Assembly (NCBI GenBank): GCA_011049385.1
Contig: DSBX01000024.1
Span: 1-7,640, forward strand
Direction of reading: 5' to 3'
Length of the DNA stretch: 7,640 nucleotides
DNA from: Caldifarciminota bacterium
Lineage (GTDB): Bacteria > Hydrothermota > Tepidihabitantia > Tepidihabitantales > Tepidihabitantaceae
Shown here: positions 7,001-7,640 of the stretch, in pieces
Layout: each line of letters starts with the position of its first letter
How positions within the stretch are numbered: position 1 is the first letter of the stretch
Notes under the pieces: model-generated
Database searches by the model: none
The model's input: only the letters and a program-made list of their open reading frames with translations
What the model was told of the DNA's origin: nothing
Translations under genes and position numbers: made by a program

Positions 7001-7086
7001 GCAAGGACGAGGACCAGCATCAGGCCGGGAAGGACGAGCGCCAGGAGGGTGGCGACCGGGAGTCGTCGGCAGGTTTTCAAGTTCAC
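4081..7086 (-). CDS. Lipoprotein with FN3-like, KRE9/KNH-like and YVTN beta-propeller repeats
   Basis: This 1001-residue product has a lipoprotein signal peptide with canonical lipobox Leu-Ala-Ala-Cys (lipidated C31). The mature chain starts CRGFDNPFDPANNRPPD, a short linker style common in WOR-3-like and related uncultured bacteria. Next come two FN3-like domains (about 47-141 and 149-240, each with a YDVHFG/YDVYLG strand and a TYHWRIIARD/TYNWQVVARD strand). Four KRE9/KNH-like Ig domains follow (about 245-367, 372-464, 467-558, 564-656), with the pattern SPAGGERWEVGSEQTITWNG, then DSTVILLSTNDGTTW, then YRWTVPG. Eight YVTN propeller repeats (666-1001) end the chain, with motifs such as KVYVANYGSG and SVTVIDGATN. 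The likely location is the outer surface, with a binding or display role; no enzyme motif is visible. The GTG start at 7086 follows the upstream stop by 8 bases and has a short AGGGGG before it. Residues about 271-306 look like an insertion in the first KNH domain. Confidence 0.95.
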   Translation of the reverse strand: MNLKTCRRLPVATLLALVLPGLMLVLVLAACRGFDNPFDPANNRPPDVPANPNPPDGANRQDTVGVTLTWTCSDPDSAFGDSLLTYDVHFGTADPPPLVEAGHFFPQWPCGNLGIGVTYHWRIIARDSRGDTTAGPVWSFATNPNLKPHVPSGPRPANDASGQPSSLTLAWQGGDPNPGDSVYYDVYLGITTPPPLYATGLVQTQLTVAGLGYNTTYNWQVVARDQDGAETSGPAWRFVTMERPLFSSPAGGERWRIGTLRRLSWSGGTFAQATPHPGPAARKGVAEAGPFVKTTPGRSPLHSLSPDSTVLFHSADSGANWNRLGRAELPGQYDWTVTGPATRNAMIRLRFHVGEAVEEASSARFIAYDLPTPVNVTAPASGEVWEAGSVETIRWTGGTGIIDSTVIHYSRDNGRTWSRQGRATETGRFEWTVPEPASESAYVRVRAHIGDDHASGTSGRFEIRSPIAPVVVLAPLDTTRWRMLSYETVRWEGGPTEPDSVLVYFRPTPGGQWQRQAAVQGNSYLWLVPGPPTTDAQVEIRAWRHGNPTTGTSPEFTIYDTLTPVPPVVTSPAGGERWEVGSEQTITWNGGTDGMDSTVILLSTNDGTTWLRQGVTTQPGRYRWTVPGTVTDEARIGIQAWCTGRRAEGVSNRFRITGPPYPDSVLTTVTVGDRPTALAWNATNSRLYVANRNSGTVSVIDGATNSVIATVPVASAPAALAWDSLHNKVYCVNEGSRSVTVIDGAGNSVVATVPTGAAPRDVCLNPVSGKVYVANYGSGANSVTVIDAAGDSVLATVTTGQRPRALAWNPVNNRVYVACFSSNSVTVIDGETNAVVDSVGVGWSPAAVAVVEDQNHIYVANSGSASNSVTVMDGATNTVIQHVAVGAKPAAVGWNSTGNKVYVANEDAGSVSVIRTTDRQVVAVIGTGSQPCAVRWLGSSNMAYVPCRGSAQLAIINGSSDSRQKLLSVGGEPAAVAADHTGSRVYTADYADGTVTVIGHE
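4084..5091 (-). repeat. Eight tandem YVTN beta-propeller repeats, about 126 bp each
   Basis: Eight in-register units of 40-44 residues lie at protein positions 666-705, 706-747, 748-791, 792-833, 834-877, 878-919, 920-961 and 962-1001. Each follows the plan VIATVPVG-P-ALAW-----NKVYVAN---SVTVIDG. On the + strand the unit is visible as a recurring GACGTAGAC (the complement of the Val-Tyr-Val codons). The seventh unit is the most diverged (NMAYVPCRGSAQLAIING). The last repeat ends at the stop codon with nothing after it. Confidence 0.92.
5119..6354 (-). repeat. Four tandem KRE9/KNH-like Ig domains
   Basis: Four domains of about 92 residues, the first lengthened to about 123, lie at roughly 5986-6354, 5695-5973, 5413-5688 and 5119-5397. 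Shared positions are a Gly-Glu-x-Trp or equivalent opening, a Trp-x-Gly-Gly strand, Asp-Ser-x-Val, a Trp in the central strand and a Trp-x-Val-Pro motif. The third is the most diverged, opening APLDTTRWRMLSYETVRWEG. The domain name is from memory of the Pfam KRE9/KNH family. Confidence 0.75.
6172..6276 (-). repeat. In-frame insertion of about 35 codons in the first KNH domain, possibly a dispersed repeat
   Basis: In the other three domains only 3-4 residues separate the Gly-Gly of the first Trp strand from the Asp-Ser strand. Here about 36 residues intervene (271-306), rich in Pro, Ala and Gly, with the segment TPHPGPAARKG. That segment resembles the TPHPGP-type translations produced when intergenic dispersed repeats fall inside genes. 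The resemblance is from memory; no second copy lies in this window. Confidence 0.4.
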
Positions 7087-7094
7087 ACCGCCCC

Positions 7095-7640
7095 CTAGAA
7101 GACGAAGAAAGTACCGAGACTCAAGACGCCGATGCCTCCCGCGATGTTCCTGGTCCAGTCGTAGATGATGGTCTTGCGGCGGAAATCCTCAGCTTCGTCC
7201 GGCGAACGAGTGGCAAGGTACTGCCCGTAAGCGCCCTCACCGAGCACGGCACCGGCCGCGCCACCGGCGATGCCGGCCAGGCCCAGGACGAGCAGGCCCC
7301 AGCGCCGCTCGCGCACCGGCGCCAGCAGGGCGGAGACCGGCGTCGTGTCGCCCAGGCTTATCTCCGTGTCCCTGCGCCAGCGCCGGAAGCCGTCGAGGGT
7401 GAGTTCGAGGCGGTAGCGGCCCGGTTTCAGGGCGGTGACCAGGTTCGTGCGGCCGACGGTCTCGCCGTCAATCTTGACGAACGCGCCGCGCGGGTCACTG
7501 TTGACGCTGAGGAACCCGTCCACGAGCGGGAGGCGGATTTCGAGGTTGCGGACCGGTTCGTCGGCGTGCAGTGTCACCGGCACGGACTGGTCCGGCCGCC
7601 CGGCGAGTCGGGCGGCCGGACCAGTCCGTGCCGGTGACAC
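7095..7640 (-). CDS. PEGA-domain protein with C-terminal membrane region, N-terminus missing
   Basis: The reading frame enters from the right edge and ends at a TAG (7095-7097). A PEGA domain spans about residues 43-107 of the visible 181: GFLSVNSDPRGAFVKIDGE, then LKPGRYRLELTLDGFRRW, then a closing strand. PEGA domains are small beta modules found in surface and envelope proteins. A glycine- and alanine-rich membrane segment (114-134) follows, then a charged stretch (144-160), then a second hydrophobic run to the end (165-181, ending GTFFVF). This could anchor the protein in the inner membrane with the PEGA domain outside. The GTG at the very edge should not be taken as the start: the first 11 or so residues are encoded by the right arm of a perfect inverted repeat and are probably an artefact. 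Believable protein begins near RPDQSVPVTL. The gene sits 8 bases upstream of the propeller lipoprotein gene in the same direction, so they are probably cotranscribed. The function is unknown. Confidence 0.85.
   Translation of the reverse strand: MSPARTGPAARLAGRPDQSVPVTLHADEPVRNLEIRLPLVDGFLSVNSDPRGAFVKIDGETVGRTNLVTALKPGRYRLELTLDGFRRWRRDTEISLGDTTPVSALLAPVRERRWGLLVLGLAGIAGGAAGAVLGEGAYGQYLATRSPDEAEDFRRKTIIYDWTRNIAGGIGVLSLGTFFVF
7571..7640. repeat. Perfect 32-bp inverted repeat with 6-base loop ending at the window edge
   Basis: Bases 7571-7602 are the exact reverse complement of 7609-7640, separated by GCGAGT (7603-7608). The outer arm ends are GTGTCACCGG and CCGGTGACAC. The left arm lies in plausible PEGA-protein coding sequence, while the right arm ends on the last base. 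That is the pattern of a fold-back at a contig end rather than a terminator or mobile-element end. Confidence 0.95.

Noticed and set aside
7571..7640. The inverted repeat as a transcription terminator or the terminal repeat of an insertion sequence
   Set aside because: It lies inside the coding frame of the PEGA gene, has no T-tract and no transposase nearby, and stops exactly at the window edge. A fold-back artefact explains it better.

Overview
This window is GC-rich and densely coding, with only about 110 bases outside genes. Both edges cut through genes, so it looks like a short metagenomic contig or a fragment of one. The gene content suggests an uncultured bacterium. One block is a NiFe-hydrogenase maturation cluster. 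The other encodes secreted, modular surface proteins built from PKD, fibronectin-III-like, KRE9/KNH-like, YVTN-propeller and PEGA modules. The mature N-terminus of the propeller lipoprotein (Cys-Arg-Gly-Phe-Asp-Asn-Pro-Phe-Asp-Pro...) and its mix of modules resemble proteins of candidate division WOR-3 (Stahlbacteria) and neighbouring FCB-type lineages. That assignment is from memory and is tentative.

Left block, + strand (1-2585): the C-terminal part of hypD, broken by a one-base frameshift near 138-141; then hypE, complete with the Pro-Arg-Ile-Cys tail; then an EGY-like site-2 (M50) membrane protease. The three genes overlap end to end (GTGA at 451-454, ATGCTGA at 1497-1503), so they look like one translationally coupled operon. 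HypD and HypE help build the Fe(CN)2CO centre of NiFe hydrogenases. The protease is an unusual passenger.

Middle (2586-4062): a short AT-richer gap carries a probable sigma-70-type promoter and a good ribosome binding site. These drive a monocistronic gene for an exported protein with two PKD-like domains, one FN3-like domain and an unrecognised C-terminal module.

Right block, - strand (4081-7640): two genes 8 bases apart, transcribed toward the middle gene. The upstream one, truncated by the window edge, encodes a PEGA-domain protein with a C-terminal membrane region. The downstream one encodes a 1001-residue lipoprotein with two FN3-like, four KRE9/KNH-like and eight YVTN propeller repeats. 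The convergent gap at 4063-4080 holds an imperfect GC-rich hairpin.

Two features probably reflect assembly rather than biology: the hypD frameshift near the left edge, and a perfect 32-bp inverted repeat ending on the last base (7571-7640). I found no RNA genes, CRISPR array, insertion sequence or defence system, and no clear evidence of an undescribed system. The best leads are the protease coupled to hypDE, the in-frame insertion in the lipoprotein, and the unknown C-terminal module.
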